Shown in pieces: positions 45,443-55,433 of a DNA stretch of 64,000 nucleotides; position 1 is the stretch's first letter; every line of letters begins with the position of its first letter. Both the position numbers and the translations under genes were made by a program. Below the pieces are notes generated by a model. The model was not told where the DNA came from, did no database searches, and saw only the letters and a list, made by a program, of their open reading frames with translations. Source of the stretch: Actinomycetospora chiangmaiensis DSM 45062. Lineage in GTDB: Bacteria > Actinomycetota > Actinomycetes > Mycobacteriales > Pseudonocardiaceae. The DNA is taken from positions 186,104 through 250,103 of the forward strand of contig NZ_KB903244.1 of NCBI RefSeq assembly GCF_000379625.1. The letters are read 5' to 3'.

Positions 45443-45507
45443 ACCCGCTGTCGTCCACGACGACGGGTCCGGCCGGGCGTCCCTGCCACCGACGGTGACC
45501 GGACCCG
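45443..45507. terminator. Terminator region between convergent lexA and hflX
   Basis: Two competing hairpins are visible. One is ACCC-GCT-GTCGTC / GACGAC-GGGT (45443-45468) with a 3-base bulge. The other pairs CGGGTCCGG (45464-45472) with CCGGACCCG (45499-45507). The 112-bp gap between the converging stops has no other visible content. Confidence 0.45.
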
Positions 45508-45528
45508 CCGTCAGGAACAGCTCGAGGA

Positions 45529-47091
45529 TCAGGGCACCGGCACGGGGACGGCCGCGTCGGTGACGGCCGAGGCCAGCTCGGAGGACACCCGGGCGTGGAG
45601 CACGGTGCCCTCGGCGACGTGCCGCTCGGAGAGCACCTCGCCCTCGGCGTGCACCCGGGCCACCAGCGCGCCCTCGGTGTAGGGCAGCACGACCTCCACC
45701 TCGACCTCCGGTCGCGGCAGCTCCTCGGCGATGCGCCGGCGGAGCAGGTCGATCCCCTCCCCCGTGCGGGCGGAGACGAACACCGCACCCGAGAGCGTCC
45801 CCCGCAGCTGGGCGAGGGCCATCGGGTCCGCGTCGTCGACCTTGTTGACGACGAGCAGCTCCGGCGGCGTGGGCAGTGCCCGCTGCGGGTCGTCCCCGCG
45901 GGACGGCGGCCGCGGCTCGTCCGGGTCGTGCCCGATCTCCGCGATCACCTCCCGGACCGCGGCGATCTGCTCGAGCGCCGAGGGGTCGGAGCCGTCGACC
46001 ACGTGCACGATGAGGTCGGAGTCGCCCACCTCCTCCAGCGTCGAGCGGAACGCCTCGACCAGCTGGTGGGGCAGGTGCCGGACGAACCCGACGGTGTCGG
46101 TGAGGGTCGCGACCCGGCCGTCCGCGGTCTCCCAGCGGCGCGTGGTCGGGTCGAGGGTGGCGAACAGGGCGTCCTCGACGAGCACGCCCGCGTCGGTGAT
46201 CGCGTTGAGCAGCGAGGACTTGCCGGCGTTGGTGTACCCGGCGATGGCCACGGCCGGGACGTCCCGACGACGGCGTCGGTCGCGCTGGGTGTCGCGGACG
46301 GTCTTCATGCCCTCGAGCTCGCGGCGCAGCTTGGCGATCCGCTGGTGGATGCGCCGCCGGTCGGTCTCGAGCTTGGTCTCACCGGGACCACGGGTGCCGA
46401 CGCCGCCACCGGCCCCACCGCCCGCGCCACCACCCTGGCGGGACATGGACTCGCCCCACCCACGCAGGCGGGGCAGGAAGTAGCGCAGCTGGGCCAGTTC
46501 GACCTGCGCCTTGCCCTCCCGGGACCGGGCGTGCTGGGCGAAGATGTCGAGGATCAGGGCGGTCCGGTCGACCACCTTGACCTTGAGCTTCTCCTCGAGC
46601 TGACGGAGCTGGCCGGGCGAGAGCTCACCGTCGGCGATCACGGTGTCGGCGCCCGTCGACTGCACGGTCTCGCGCAGCTCGGCCACCTTGCCCGAGCCCA
46701 CGAAGGTCGCGGGGTCGGGCGAGGAGCGGCGCTGGATGAGCCCGTCGAGGACCTCGGAGCCGGCGGTCTCGGCCAGCCGCGCGAGCTCGACGAGGGAGGC
46801 GTCGGCGGCCTTGGCGGTGCCGTGGGTCCAGACACCGATGAGCACGACGCGCTCGAGGCGCAGCTGCCGGTACTCGACCTCGGTGACGTCGGTGAGCTCG
46901 GTGGACGCACCGGACAGCCCGGGGACGCGGCGGAGCGAGGTGCGCTCCTCCAGCTCCATCGCCCCCGTCGTGACGTCGGGGGCCGGGGCCTCGGCGGGCT
47001 CCACGGGGACGTCGCCGTCGAGCCGGATCGGACGGCCGACGGGACGGGGGTCGGGGGACGCGGGGCGACGAGCGGGTGCAGGTTCAGTCAT
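45529..47091 (-). CDS. hflX: GTPase HflX
   Basis: 520 residues. The N-terminal HflX domain (about 80-250: LIGVWTHG, ELARLAETAGSEVL, FVGSGKV) is followed by a glycine-rich linker with RGPGETKLE and the G domain with G1 GYTNAGKSS, G3 DTVGFV and G4 NKVD. HflX binds the 50S subunit and splits stalled ribosomes under stress. A Pro/Arg-rich extension of about 60 residues precedes the family start, and the ATG at 47091 is chosen as the first in that frame with an ordinary spacing to dapF (55 bp). Gene order hflX-dapF-miaA matches mycobacteria. Confidence 0.94.
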   Translation of the reverse strand: MTEPAPARRPASPDPRPVGRPIRLDGDVPVEPAEAPAPDVTTGAMELEERTSLRRVPGLSGASTELTDVTEVEYRQLRLERVVLIGVWTHGTAKAADASLVELARLAETAGSEVLDGLIQRRSSPDPATFVGSGKVAELRETVQSTGADTVIADGELSPGQLRQLEEKLKVKVVDRTALILDIFAQHARSREGKAQVELAQLRYFLPRLRGWGESMSRQGGGAGGGAGGGVGTRGPGETKLETDRRRIHQRIAKLRRELEGMKTVRDTQRDRRRRRDVPAVAIAGYTNAGKSSLLNAITDAGVLVEDALFATLDPTTRRWETADGRVATLTDTVGFVRHLPHQLVEAFRSTLEEVGDSDLIVHVVDGSDPSALEQIAAVREVIAEIGHDPDEPRPPSRGDDPQRALPTPPELLVVNKVDDADPMALAQLRGTLSGAVFVSARTGEGIDLLRRRIAEELPRPEVEVEVVLPYTEGALVARVHAEGEVLSERHVAEGTVLHARVSSELASAVTDAAVPVPVP

Positions 47092-47146
47092 CTTGACTCC
47101 ACTGTCCCACGACCCGGGGCGCCTCACCACGTCTTATCGACGGCTG

Positions 47147-48013
47147 CTACGCGCGTGCCGTCTGCGCCACGCGGGTGAACGCGTACGGCTCGTCGTCGGA
47201 GCCGCCGAGCTCGACCTCGCCGCGGGCGATCAGCACGGCCGGGCCGGTCAGCGTCGTCGTCCCGGCCGCCACCCCCACCCGCAGCACCCCGCCCGGCGTC
47301 GTGACCGTGACCGTCCCGGTCTCCCGGCCCGCCGCCCGCAGCCCTGCGACCGCCCCGGCGACGGTTCCCGTGCCGCAGGACCGGGTCTCACCCGAGCCAC
47401 GCTCGTGGACCCGCAGCCGGGTCGTCAGGTCGTCGGTCAGCGGCGAGAGGAACTCGACGTTGACCCCGTGCGGGAAGAGCGCCGGGTCGTGCCCCGGGGC
47501 CACCGTGAGGTCCAGGGCGTCGACGTCGGTGGTCGTCACGCAGGCGAGGTGCGGGTTGCCGACGTCGACGGCGATGCCCGGGAACGTGGTCACCGACCCC
47601 GTCGGCCCCGCCGTCGAGGGGACGACGGCCGTCGATTCCGGCCCGATCCGGGCCGGGCCCATGTCGACGGTGACGTCGCCCTGGTCGCCGAGCGTGACGG
47701 TCCGCAGACCGGCCCGCGTCGCGACGGCGAACTCCCCGGCCCCGGCCAGCCCCGCCGCCACGAGGTAGCGGGCGAAGACCCGGACGCCGTTGCCGCACAT
47801 CTCGGCGATCGAGCCGTCGGCGTTGCGGTAGTCCATGAACCACGTCGCGCCCGGGTCCTCCGACGGCGCCACCCGCAGCACCCCGTCGGCGCCGAGCCCA
47901 CGCCGCCGGTGGCAGAGGGCGCGGACGGCCGCCGGGCCGAGGTCGAGCCGGCCGTCGGGGTCGGGCAGCAGCACGAAGTCGTTCTCCGTGCCGTGGCCGA
48001 GGACGTACTCCAT
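47147..48013 (-). CDS. dapF: Diaminopimelate epimerase
   Basis: 288 residues with two mirrored domains. The catalytic cysteines are Cys73 in EMCGNGVRVFARYL and Cys213 in RSCGTGTVAGAVA. It turns LL- into meso-diaminopimelate for lysine and peptidoglycan. ATG at 48013 gives the usual EYVLGHGTENDFVLL start. It lies 9 bp after miaA on the same strand. Confidence 0.95.
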   Translation of the reverse strand: MEYVLGHGTENDFVLLPDPDGRLDLGPAAVRALCHRRRGLGADGVLRVAPSEDPGATWFMDYRNADGSIAEMCGNGVRVFARYLVAAGLAGAGEFAVATRAGLRTVTLGDQGDVTVDMGPARIGPESTAVVPSTAGPTGSVTTFPGIAVDVGNPHLACVTTTDVDALDLTVAPGHDPALFPHGVNVEFLSPLTDDLTTRLRVHERGSGETRSCGTGTVAGAVAGLRAAGRETGTVTVTTPGGVLRVGVAAGTTTLTGPAVLIARGEVELGGSDDEPYAFTRVAQTARA

Positions 48014-48022
48014 GGGTCCAGC

Positions 48023-48937
48023 CTACGAATCGTCGCGCAGCAGGGTGAGCACCTCGTCGACGAGCGTGGGCGACGCCGCGTCGAGCCACCGCACCCGGCC
48101 GTCGCGCCGGAACCACGACCGCTGGCGGCGCACCAGCCGGCGCGTGGCGACGACGATCCGCCGCCGCGCCTCGGCGAGCTGCACCGACCCGTCGTCGGGA
48201 AGGACGTCGAGGAGTTCCCGGTAGCCGACGGCGCGGGACGCGGTCTCCCCCGCCCGCAGCCCGCGGGCCTCGAGCGCGCGCACCTCGTCGACGAGCCCGG
48301 CGTCGAACATCGCGTCGACCCGGCGTTCGATGCGGACGTCGAGCTCGGCGGTGTCGCGGTCGAGCCCGACGAGCAGGGTGTCGTGGCGCGGCCGGCCGGG
48401 GCGCGGGAGGCTCGCGGCGAACGGCCGTCCGGTGATCTCGACGACCTCGAGCGCCCGCACGATCCGGCGGCCGTTGCCGGGCAGGATGCTCGCCGCGGCG
48501 TCGGGGTCGACGTCCGCGAGGCGGCCGTGGAGCACGCCCGGCCCGACCTCGGCGAGCTCGGCCTCGAGGCGCGCCCGCACCGCGGGGTCGGTGCCGGGGA
48601 AGGCGAGGTCGTCCAGCAGCGCCTGGACGTAGAGGCCCGACCCGCCGACCGCGATCGGGGTCCGTTCCCGACGGCGGATGGCGTCGACCGCCGCCCGCGC
48701 GTCGCGCTGGTAGGCGGCGACGGAGGCGGTCTCGGTGACCTCCAGGACGTCGAGCAGGTGGTGCGGGACACCCCGGCGCTCGGCGACCGGGAGCTTGGCG
48801 GTGCCGATGTCCATGCCCCGGTAGAGCTGCATCGCGTCGGTGTTGACGATCTCGCCGTCGAGTCGCTCGGCCAGATCCAGGGCGAGGTCGGACTTCCCCG
48901 TGGCGGTCGGGCCGACGAGCGCGATGGGCCTGGTCAT
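48023..48937 (-). CDS. miaA: tRNA dimethylallyltransferase
   Basis: 304 residues. The P-loop is [12 protein letters not shown] (about 8-19), then [17 protein letters not shown], the DMAPP/tRNA-binding segments and [10 protein letters not shown] near the end. It adds dimethylallyl to A37 of tRNAs reading U-starting codons. ATG 48937 is chosen; an ATG three codons upstream (48946) is equally possible, since neither has a strong ribosome-binding site. The residue run LPDDGS contains a copy of the over-represented 12-mer (48189-48200). Confidence 0.94.
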   Translation of the reverse strand: MTRPIALVGPTATGKSDLALDLAERLDGEIVNTDAMQLYRGMDIGTAKLPVAERRGVPHHLLDVLEVTETASVAAYQRDARAAVDAIRRRERTPIAVGGSGLYVQALLDDLAFPGTDPAVRARLEAELAEVGPGVLHGRLADVDPDAAASILPGNGRRIVRALEVVEITGRPFAASLPRPGRPRHDTLLVGLDRDTAELDVRIERRVDAMFDAGLVDEVRALEARGLRAGETASRAVGYRELLDVLPDDGSVQLAEARRRIVVATRRLVRRQRSWFRRDGRVRWLDAASPTLVDEVLTLLRDDS

Positions 48938-49080
48938 CAAGGCCATGATCCCGTGGGGCCGCGATGCACGCGTGGGGCGGGTGGGGTGTCCTGCGGGCGG
49001 GTTGTCGCAGGTCGGGGGTGCGGCACCGCCGGCTCTACTGTTTGAATGCCCGCACGATCGGAGCGGGAGGTGTGCGGCGC

Positions 49081-50805
49081 ATGGCCGACGAGCAGGCCAC
49101 GGGGGTGGCCGGCGCGGTCCCGGAGACGAGCGGGGCGACGGAAGACGTGACGGAGCAGGAGTCGACGACGGGGACGCCGGAGGGCGGGCCCGACGAGGCG
49201 GAGCAGGTGCAGATCTCCCCGGCCGCGGTGGCGGCGGAGGACCCGGAGTCGGTCGACGGGGCGACGAGCGTGGCCCCGGAGGCCGTGGCGTCCGACGAGC
49301 CCGTGCCCGCGACGTCCGGTGACGCCCCGGTGACGGTGTCCCCGGCCGCCGTGGCACCCGACGACGCGACCCCCGAGGACGCCGCCGCCGACGACGCCGC
49401 GCAGGTTCCTGCGGAGTCCGCGCCGCCGATCCCGGCCCCCGGCCCACCCCCCGGAGCGCCCGAGGTCCCGGGCACGCCCGGAGTGGCCGCGCCGCCGGAG
49501 CCGATGCCGGGTCCGGGCGGTGACGGCGCGGAGGAGCACGCGGGGCCGGCGAGCCCCGCCGCCGAGGTCGCCGAACTGCCCACCGTCCCCGCCGCGACCG
49601 ACGAGCCCTCCCGGTGGGGTCGCGTCGACACCGACGGCACCGTCTACACGGTCGCACCCGAGGGCGAGCGCGCGGTCGGGTCGTGGCAGGCCGGCGACGC
49701 CGTCGAGGGCCTGGCCCACTACGCACGCCGTTTCGACGACCTCCGCACCGAGGCCGACCTCCTCGTCCGTCGTCTCCACTCCGGTCGGGGCGACGCCGCG
49801 AACGTGCTGCGCAGCGCGACGGTGCTGCGGGAGCGGCTGGACGTCGCGGCGGTCGTCGGGGACCTCCCCGGCCTCGTCGTTCGCCTCGACGCCGTGATCA
49901 CCGCCGCCGAGCAGGCAGGGAAGGCCGAGAAGACGGCGAAGGCCGGCGCGCGCGAGCAGGCGGTGGCCCGCAAGGAGGCGCTCATCGGCGAGGCGGAGAC
50001 GCTCTCCGAGGAGACCACGCGCTGGAAGCACGCGGGCGACCGCTTCTCGGCGATGCTCGAGGAGTGGAAGACGATCCGCGGGATCGACCGCAAGACCGAC
50101 GACGCGCTGTGGAAGCGCTTCGCGAAGGCCCGTGAGACCTTCACCCGTCGTCGTGGGGCGCACTTCGCCGAGCTCGACCGCGAGCGGGCGGCCGCGAAGG
50201 CCCGCAAGGAGGAGCTCGTCGTCGAGGCGGAGTCGCTGCAGTCCTCGGAGGACTGGGGCGCGACCGCCGGGCGCTACAAGGAGCTCATGACGGAGTGGAA
50301 GGCGGCCGGCCGGACGTCGAAGGACGCCGACGACGCCCTCTGGGCCCGCTTCCGCGGCGCCCAGGACGCCTTCTTCTCGCGCCGCTCGGCGACGTTCGAC
50401 GCCCGCGACGCCGAGTTCACGCAGAACGCGACGGCCAAGGAGGCCCTCCTCAAGGAGGCCGCCGCGATCGACCTGTCCGACACCGACTCCGCCCGGGCCG
50501 CGCTGCGCTCGGTGCAGGAGCGGTGGGACGAGATCGGCAAGGTCCCCCGCGAGCGGGTCCGGGAGTTCCAGAACCGGCTGAAGGAGGTCGAGGACCGCGT
50601 GCGCGCGGCCGTCGACAAGCGCTGGTCCCGGACCGACCCGGAGAAGGAGGCCCGCGTCGGCCAGTTCCGGGAGCGGGTCGAGGCCTTCGAGGCGCAGGCC
50701 GCCAAGGCCCGGGCCGCCGGGGACGAACGCCGGGCCAAGGAGGCCGAGAAGCAGGCCACCACGTGGCGGGAGTGGCTCGCCGCCGCGGAGCGCGCGACGG
50801 GCTGA
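49081..50805 (+). CDS. DUF349 domain-containing protein
   Basis: 574 residues. Residues 1-170 are an acidic, Pro/Ala-rich disordered region. Then come repeated DUF349 helical modules with characteristic [38 protein letters not shown] and [12 protein letters not shown], and a basic coiled-coil end. The family is conserved in actinobacteria next to miaA/dapF-like genes and has no firm function. It is cytoplasmic. GGGAGG at 49065-49070 supports ATG 49081. Confidence 0.85.
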   Translation: MADEQATGVAGAVPETSGATEDVTEQESTTGTPEGGPDEAEQVQISPAAVAAEDPESVDGATSVAPEAVASDEPVPATSGDAPVTVSPAAVAPDDATPEDAAADDAAQVPAESAPPIPAPGPPPGAPEVPGTPGVAAPPEPMPGPGGDGAEEHAGPASPAAEVAELPTVPAATDEPSRWGRVDTDGTVYTVAPEGERAVGSWQAGDAVEGLAHYARRFDDLRTEADLLVRRLHSGRGDAANVLRSATVLRERLDVAAVVGDLPGLVVRLDAVITAAEQAGKAEKTAKAGAREQAVARKEALIGEAETLSEETTRWKHAGDRFSAMLEEWKTIRGIDRKTDDALWKRFAKARETFTRRRGAHFAELDRERAAAKARKEELVVEAESLQSSEDWGATAGRYKELMTEWKAAGRTSKDADDALWARFRGAQDAFFSRRSATFDARDAEFTQNATAKEALLKEAAAIDLSDTDSARAALRSVQERWDEIGKVPRERVREFQNRLKEVEDRVRAAVDKRWSRTDPEKEARVGQFRERVEAFEAQAAKARAAGDERRAKEAEKQATTWREWLAAAERATG

Positions 50806-50867
50806 CCCGCCGCCACGCCCCTTCTCCGAGCGGCGCTCTCGCGACGATGCGCGGGAGGGCCGCTCGG

Positions 50868-51390
50868 TCATGCCGTTGTCCCGGTCTCCCGGCGGAACCG
50901 CCGGACGGGCGCGCCGTACCGCCCCGTACCGCGCGCCTCCTCGGCGAACCCGGCCCGGAGGAGGGCAGCGGCCGAGGCGACGCTTGTCGAGGTGGGTCTC
51001 GGCGCGCAGGTCCGTCCCGGGGAAGTGCCCCACCAGCCGATGCACGGCGATCCCGACGAGTGCCGTCGCGCATCCCTGGCCCCAGCGCTCGGGAACGACC
51101 CAGTACCCGATCTCGAGACTCCCGTGCGCCCGGGGATCCCGCCCGGTGTCCTCGGCGGGATCGAGTTCCGCGACCAGCAGACCGACGAGGTGACCGTCGC
51201 GGTCGCCCACCCGCCACCAGCAGCCGCGCCCGGTGTCGACGACCTTCCGTGCGCGCCGGAACCGGGCTCGCGCCCTCTCCCGCGACCACGCCGTACCGTC
51301 CCCCACCTCGGACGTCACGCGCGGATCGGTCGCGAGGCCGACGAACTCGTCCTCCTCGTCATCGCGCCAGGACCGGACGGTCAGCTCCAT
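50868..51390 (-). pseudogene. Frameshifted GNAT acetyltransferase
   Basis: From ATG 51390 the frame encodes a GNAT protein (LEIGYWVVPERWGQGCATALVGIAVH, then LRAETHLD). It then turns into an Arg/Pro-rich run that continues without a stop. One base over, the expected ending appears: ASAAALLRAGFAEEARGTGRYG and a stop at 50868-50870. The total length, 523 bp, is not a multiple of three. Removing one base near 50983 (AAGC to AAC on the coding strand) restores LDNVASAAALLRAGF. So it is a single-base insertion or a sequencing error. The start overlaps the stop of the VOC gene (TGATG). Confidence 0.8.
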
Positions 51391-51827
51391 CAGTGCCCGT
51401 CGTCCGGGGTGCTGGGCGCCACGAAGATGCAGAACGGGTGCCCGGCCGGGTCGGCGTAGACGTACAGCGGCTCGTCCTCGTCGTCGGAACGGTCGAGGAG
51501 CAGGGTCGCGCCGAGGCCGAGGGCGCGGCGGTGCTGCCGGTGTAGGTCCGCGGTCGTCGGCACGGTGAGGTCGAGGTGGACCCGCTGGTGCCCGCTCGGC
51601 CAGTCGACCGGCGGCAGGGTCGCCACGGGCTGCACGGCGAGCACCGGCATGCCGCGTCCGTCGCGCAGCGCGAGCCACTCCTGCGCCTGCCGGTCCGGCC
51701 CGCCGTCGCCCGGCGGCTCGTCGCCGATCCGGTACCGCAGCCCGAGGAGCTGCCGGTAGAACTCGGCGATCCCGCGGGCGTCCACGGCGTCGAGCACGGT
51801 CTGGCGGAGGATCGGGTGGTCGACCAT
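51390..51827 (-). CDS. VOC/glyoxalase-superfamily protein
   Basis: 145 residues with two beta-alpha-beta-beta-beta modules: RQTVLDAVDARGIAEFYRQLLGLRYR at the start and HQRVHLDLTVP plus PLYVYADPAGHPFCIFV at the end. A glutamate metal ligand at the usual last position is not evident, so binding rather than catalysis is possible. Its stop is joined to the acetyltransferase start (TGATG), so the two were once made together. Confidence 0.78.
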   Translation of the reverse strand: MVDHPILRQTVLDAVDARGIAEFYRQLLGLRYRIGDEPPGDGGPDRQAQEWLALRDGRGMPVLAVQPVATLPPVDWPSGHQRVHLDLTVPTTADLHRQHRRALGLGATLLLDRSDDEDEPLYVYADPAGHPFCIFVAPSTPDDGH

Positions 51828-51980
51828 GGCGCCCACCCTGCCCGGGGGGTCCGACACCGTCGATCCAGGCCGTCGCCGCCGAGGTCTCGCCGTCGACGGC
51901 GTACGTGCGACGCGGCAGGCCTCGGGGCCGCCGATCGCGACCGGCCGTGACTGTCGGACCTTCGTACTAGCGTTCGAATC

Positions 51981-53948
51981 ATGGCAGCGGTCGTGCTCAC
52001 CGAGACCCCGGGCGGGGACCCGTTCGCGGGCGTCCCCACCGGTCCGGGGCTCGCGGCCGCGCTGGCCGCGGTGGACGTGGCGGGGCTGCCCGGCGAGCAG
52101 GTGGCGGCCTGGATGCGTGCGACGTTCCGGCAACGCAACCACGAGGACGCGGTGCTGCTCGACGCGATCCGCCAGACCTGCCGCTCGCGCGCTGGGAGCT
52201 GCCGCCGGGTGCTCGACGACGGGTTCGCCCCGCGGGTCGTGGCCGCGAACCTGGGCTGGTCGGCGGTCACCGCCTCCTCGCGCTACTCGCTGGCGGTGTT
52301 CGTCCTCGACGCCCAGCCGGCGCTCGGCGCGGCGATGTACGACGGGGTGCTCGAGGCGCGCAAGGCCGAGATCTTCGACTCCGCCACCGAGGGCCTCGAC
52401 GAGAACCAGATCACCGAGGTGGTCCGCATCGTGCTGCCCGAGGCGCCGGGGCTGGCCTACCAGGCGCTGCGCGAGCGGATCCTCGAGGTCGCCCGCGCGC
52501 TGGACCCCGAGTGGGCGGCGGGGCGGCTCGCTGCCGCCGTCGCGCGGGCCCGCGTCGCCACCCGGCCGTCGCCTTCGGGCGCGGTCGACCTGTGTGGCTA
52601 CGACCTGCCACCCGACCTCGCCCAGGACGCGAAGGCCCACCTCGACGCCCTCGCGGGCCAGGTGCAGGCCCGGCTGGCGTTCCTCGGCGTCGAACTCGGG
52701 GTCGGGTTCATCGCCGCCCGCATCTTCGCCCGGCTGCTCGACGGCACCCTCGCCGGCCTCGACGACCCTGCCGTGCAGGACGCCGTCATCGCCGAACTCT
52801 CCGGCGAGGACCCAGCCGGCCCGGATGGCGACAGCGATCCTGACGACGGCCCCGACGACAGCACGCCCGACGACGGCCCCGACGGCCCCGACGGCCCCGA
52901 CGGCCCCGAGCCGGACGACAGCGGACCCGACGACGGCAACGACGGCAGGCCGGACGACGACAGCGGACCCGACGACGACAGCGGGCCCGACGACGGCAGC
53001 GGGCCCGACGACAACGCTGGACCCGAGGAGCGCGGGGCCGCTACGCCCGGCCCGATCGTGGAGCCGTATCCGGCGGAGGTGGCGCTGCGGATGCGGCTCT
53101 CGACCCTGCTCGGGCACGACGAGCACCCCGCCGAACTCCCCGGGCTCTCGGGCACCCTGGCCGAGATCGCCCGGCGGCGGGCCCTCGACATGGGCACCGC
53201 CCGCTGGCAGGTCCTGGTGCACGACACCGACGGGCACCTCATCCACCTGCTCGCGCTCCACGCCCCACCCGACGCCCGGCCCGACCCCCGACACCAGCGA
53301 CGCACCGTCGAAATCACGGCTCCTGCGGCGCTGCTCGACGCCCTCGACGCCACCACCCACCCGGACGACGATCCGTGGCTGGCCAGCCTGCTCGCCGCCT
53401 ACCGCCGCTCCCGCGACGCACCACCCGAGCACCACCCCGCCACCACCACCCGCGACGCCCACCGCCGGCTACCCGGCGCCGCACTGGGCCGCTGGATCGA
53501 CGCCCGCGACCCGGTCTGCGTCGCCCCCGGCTGCCGCACCCTCGCCCGCCGCTGCGAACACGACCACACCCTCGACTGGCAGGACGGCGGCCGCACCCAC
53601 GCCGACGGCCTCGCCAATCTCTGCCGCGCCGACCACCGGGCCAAGCACGTCCGTGGCTGGACCTACGACCAACCCGCACCCGGGCGGTTCACCATCACCG
53701 ACCCGACCGGCACGGTCCACCACACCGAGAGCCGCGTCGTGCGCCCGCTCCCGGACCCCGTGGCGCCGCGCCGGCCCCACCCCGCCGACCTCCACCCCGC
53801 CGACCTCCACCCTGCCGATCAACACCCCACCGACCCCTGCCGGCGACACACCGCCACCAGCGCCCCCGGGACCCTCGAACACCTCCTCGCCACCCGCCCG
53901 GTGCGGCGGACGACCCCCACGGCAGACGACGACGAACCGCCCTACTGA
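51981..53948 (+). CDS. DUF222 / HNH endonuclease domain protein (13E12-repeat type)
   Basis: 655 residues. The N-terminal DUF222 region (about 25-270) is followed by a strongly acidic low-complexity insert (about 275-350) made of PDDG/DSGPDD repeats, a second DUF222 part, and a C-terminal HNH nuclease domain (about 505-560: DPVCVAPGC, CEHDHTLDWQDGGRTHADGLANLCRADHRAKH). Such proteins occur in many copies in actinobacteria and resemble the REP13E12 proteins of mycobacteria; whether they are mobile or defensive is not known. The tail has three HPADLHPAD-type repeats. Its end overlaps the convergent Nudix gene by 7 bp. Confidence 0.87.
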   Translation: MAAVVLTETPGGDPFAGVPTGPGLAAALAAVDVAGLPGEQVAAWMRATFRQRNHEDAVLLDAIRQTCRSRAGSCRRVLDDGFAPRVVAANLGWSAVTASSRYSLAVFVLDAQPALGAAMYDGVLEARKAEIFDSATEGLDENQITEVVRIVLPEAPGLAYQALRERILEVARALDPEWAAGRLAAAVARARVATRPSPSGAVDLCGYDLPPDLAQDAKAHLDALAGQVQARLAFLGVELGVGFIAARIFARLLDGTLAGLDDPAVQDAVIAELSGEDPAGPDGDSDPDDGPDDSTPDDGPDGPDGPDGPEPDDSGPDDGNDGRPDDDSGPDDDSGPDDGSGPDDNAGPEERGAATPGPIVEPYPAEVALRMRLSTLLGHDEHPAELPGLSGTLAEIARRRALDMGTARWQVLVHDTDGHLIHLLALHAPPDARPDPRHQRRTVEITAPAALLDALDATTHPDDDPWLASLLAAYRRSRDAPPEHHPATTTRDAHRRLPGAALGRWIDARDPVCVAPGCRTLARRCEHDHTLDWQDGGRTHADGLANLCRADHRAKHVRGWTYDQPAPGRFTITDPTGTVHHTESRVVRPLPDPVAPRRPHPADLHPADLHPADQHPTDPCRRHTATSAPGTLEHLLATRPVRRTTPTADDDEPPY

Positions 53949-54373
53949 CACCCCTCGGGCGGAAGGATCAGGTCGAGCAGGCCGGTCGGGTAGAGCACGG
54001 CGTTCCCGGCGACGACGTCCGCGATCGGCAGCCACCGGACCGGTGTGCCCTCGTCCAGGATCGGGCCCGGGTCACGGCGTTCGTAGAACGAGGGGTCGGC
54101 GATCGACGCCGAATAGAGCACGTCGATCTCGTGGCCCGGCCGGCCCTCGAACTCGAAGACGTTCTCCACGACGCCGAGCCGGACGACGTCGGTCAGCTCG
54201 ACGGCGAGTTCCTCCCGGAACTCCCGGCGCAGCGCATCCTCGGAGAGCTCCCCGAACTCGATGCCCCCACCGAGCGGGCGGTGGAAGGTCTCGCCCTTGA
54301 CGGCGTCGTGGCCGACGAGCACCAGCAGGTCGTCTCCCCGGCGCACGACGCCCAGGACGACCGGACGGATCAC
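53942..54373 (-). CDS. Nudix hydrolase, probably last gene of the mys operon
   Basis: 143 residues with a complete Nudix box, GGGIEFGELSEDALRREFREEL, read as G-x5-E-x7-RE-x2-EE. It hydrolyses a nucleoside diphosphate linked to another group; substrate unknown. The GTG start at 54373 is only 10 bp after mysD on the same strand, so it is likely co-transcribed with the mycosporine genes. A metabolic link to that pathway is not known. Confidence 0.85.
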   Translation of the reverse strand: MIRPVVLGVVRRGDDLLVLVGHDAVKGETFHRPLGGGIEFGELSEDALRREFREELAVELTDVVRLGVVENVFEFEGRPGHEIDVLYSASIADPSFYERRDPGPILDEGTPVRWLPIADVVAGNAVLYPTGLLDLILPPEGCQ

Positions 54374-54383
54374 GCGCGCAGTC

Positions 54384-55433
54384 TCACCCGCGCGCGACCG
54401 CCCGCGCCACCAGGTCGGCGAACAACGTCGGCAGCTCGATGCCCGCAGCGCCGGCCATCGTCGCCACCACGCTCGACGGGCTGAACGAGCAGTACGGGCC
54501 CGCCTCGAGGAACCACGGTCGGCCATCGGGGTCGATCCGGAAGTCGAACAGCCCGTAGTCCCGGCAGCCCAGGGCGGTGTAGCAGCGCCGCGAGGCCTCC
54601 CAGACGGCCTCGACCACCGGGTCGGCGACGTCGACGATCCACGCCCGGCCCTCCCCCTTGGCCACGAGTCCGAGCTCGCCGGAGTCGGAACGCGCCAGCT
54701 TGTCGGCCTCACCGCGAATCGGGGCGAGGTCGCCGACCGGGTACTCCTCGAGCGGCAGGCATTCCAGCCCGTGCCCGCGGTCGAGGACACCGCAGCGCAC
54801 CTCGCGGCCCGCCGGGACGAACGTCTGCACCAACGCCGACGACGAGTGCTCGAACGCCGCCACGAGCGCGTCCGGGTACTGCCCGGCCGACCGGACGAGC
54901 GTCGTACCCACCGAGTTGTCGGCGTCCGTCGGCTTCACGACGACGGGTGGCGCGAGCGTCGCCGTCTCCCCAGGCGCGAGCACCTCCGACGTCGGGACGT
55001 CGACGCCCGCGGCCGCCACCAGCGCGTTCGCCCGCGGCTTCACCATCGAGGCCGCCATGACCTCGGGCGGGTTCCCGACGTAGGGCACGGCGAGGACGTC
55101 GAACAACGCCCGGTAGGCGGTCATCCCGGCCGGGCAGAACATCTGCGGGACCATGACGTCGGGCGCGAGCGCCGTCAGATACCCCACCGCTCCGGCCAGG
55201 TCGACCGGCGGCGCCGCCTCCAGCGCGGCCGGGGACAGGTCCCGCGGGAACCGCCAGCGGCCGTCGGGCGAGACGTGCGCGACCGCGTCGTCCGGCCCGC
55301 CCACGGCGGCCAGCGCTCCCCGCGCATAGAGCCGGGACAGGTCGGCGAAGAACTCGTCGGTGGGCGAGCCCACCAGATGCAGGGTTCGCGGGAGACGCAG
55401 CGGAGCGGAGCTCGACCCAGGCAGTTCAGTCAC
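54384..55433 (-). CDS. mysD: D-Ala-D-Ala ligase-like ATP-grasp enzyme, MysD-type
   Basis: 349 residues with the ATP-grasp fold: VVVKPTDADNSVGTTLV (Lys of the small loop), ALVQTFVPAGREVRCGVL, the metal-binding FDFRIDPDGRPWFLEAGP, and a final helix. In mycosporine biosynthesis MysD joins an amino acid (serine, threonine or other) to mycosporine-glycine, giving shinorine-type products. That role is assigned from position after mysA-mysB-mysC; alone it would be called a D-Ala-D-Ala ligase homologue. GTG start at 55433, overlapping mysC by 8 bp. Confidence 0.82.
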   Translation of the reverse strand: MTELPGSSSAPLRLPRTLHLVGSPTDEFFADLSRLYARGALAAVGGPDDAVAHVSPDGRWRFPRDLSPAALEAAPPVDLAGAVGYLTALAPDVMVPQMFCPAGMTAYRALFDVLAVPYVGNPPEVMAASMVKPRANALVAAAGVDVPTSEVLAPGETATLAPPVVVKPTDADNSVGTTLVRSAGQYPDALVAAFEHSSSALVQTFVPAGREVRCGVLDRGHGLECLPLEEYPVGDLAPIRGEADKLARSDSGELGLVAKGEGRAWIVDVADPVVEAVWEASRRCYTALGCRDYGLFDFRIDPDGRPWFLEAGPYCSFSPSSVVATMAGAAGIELPTLFADLVARAVARG

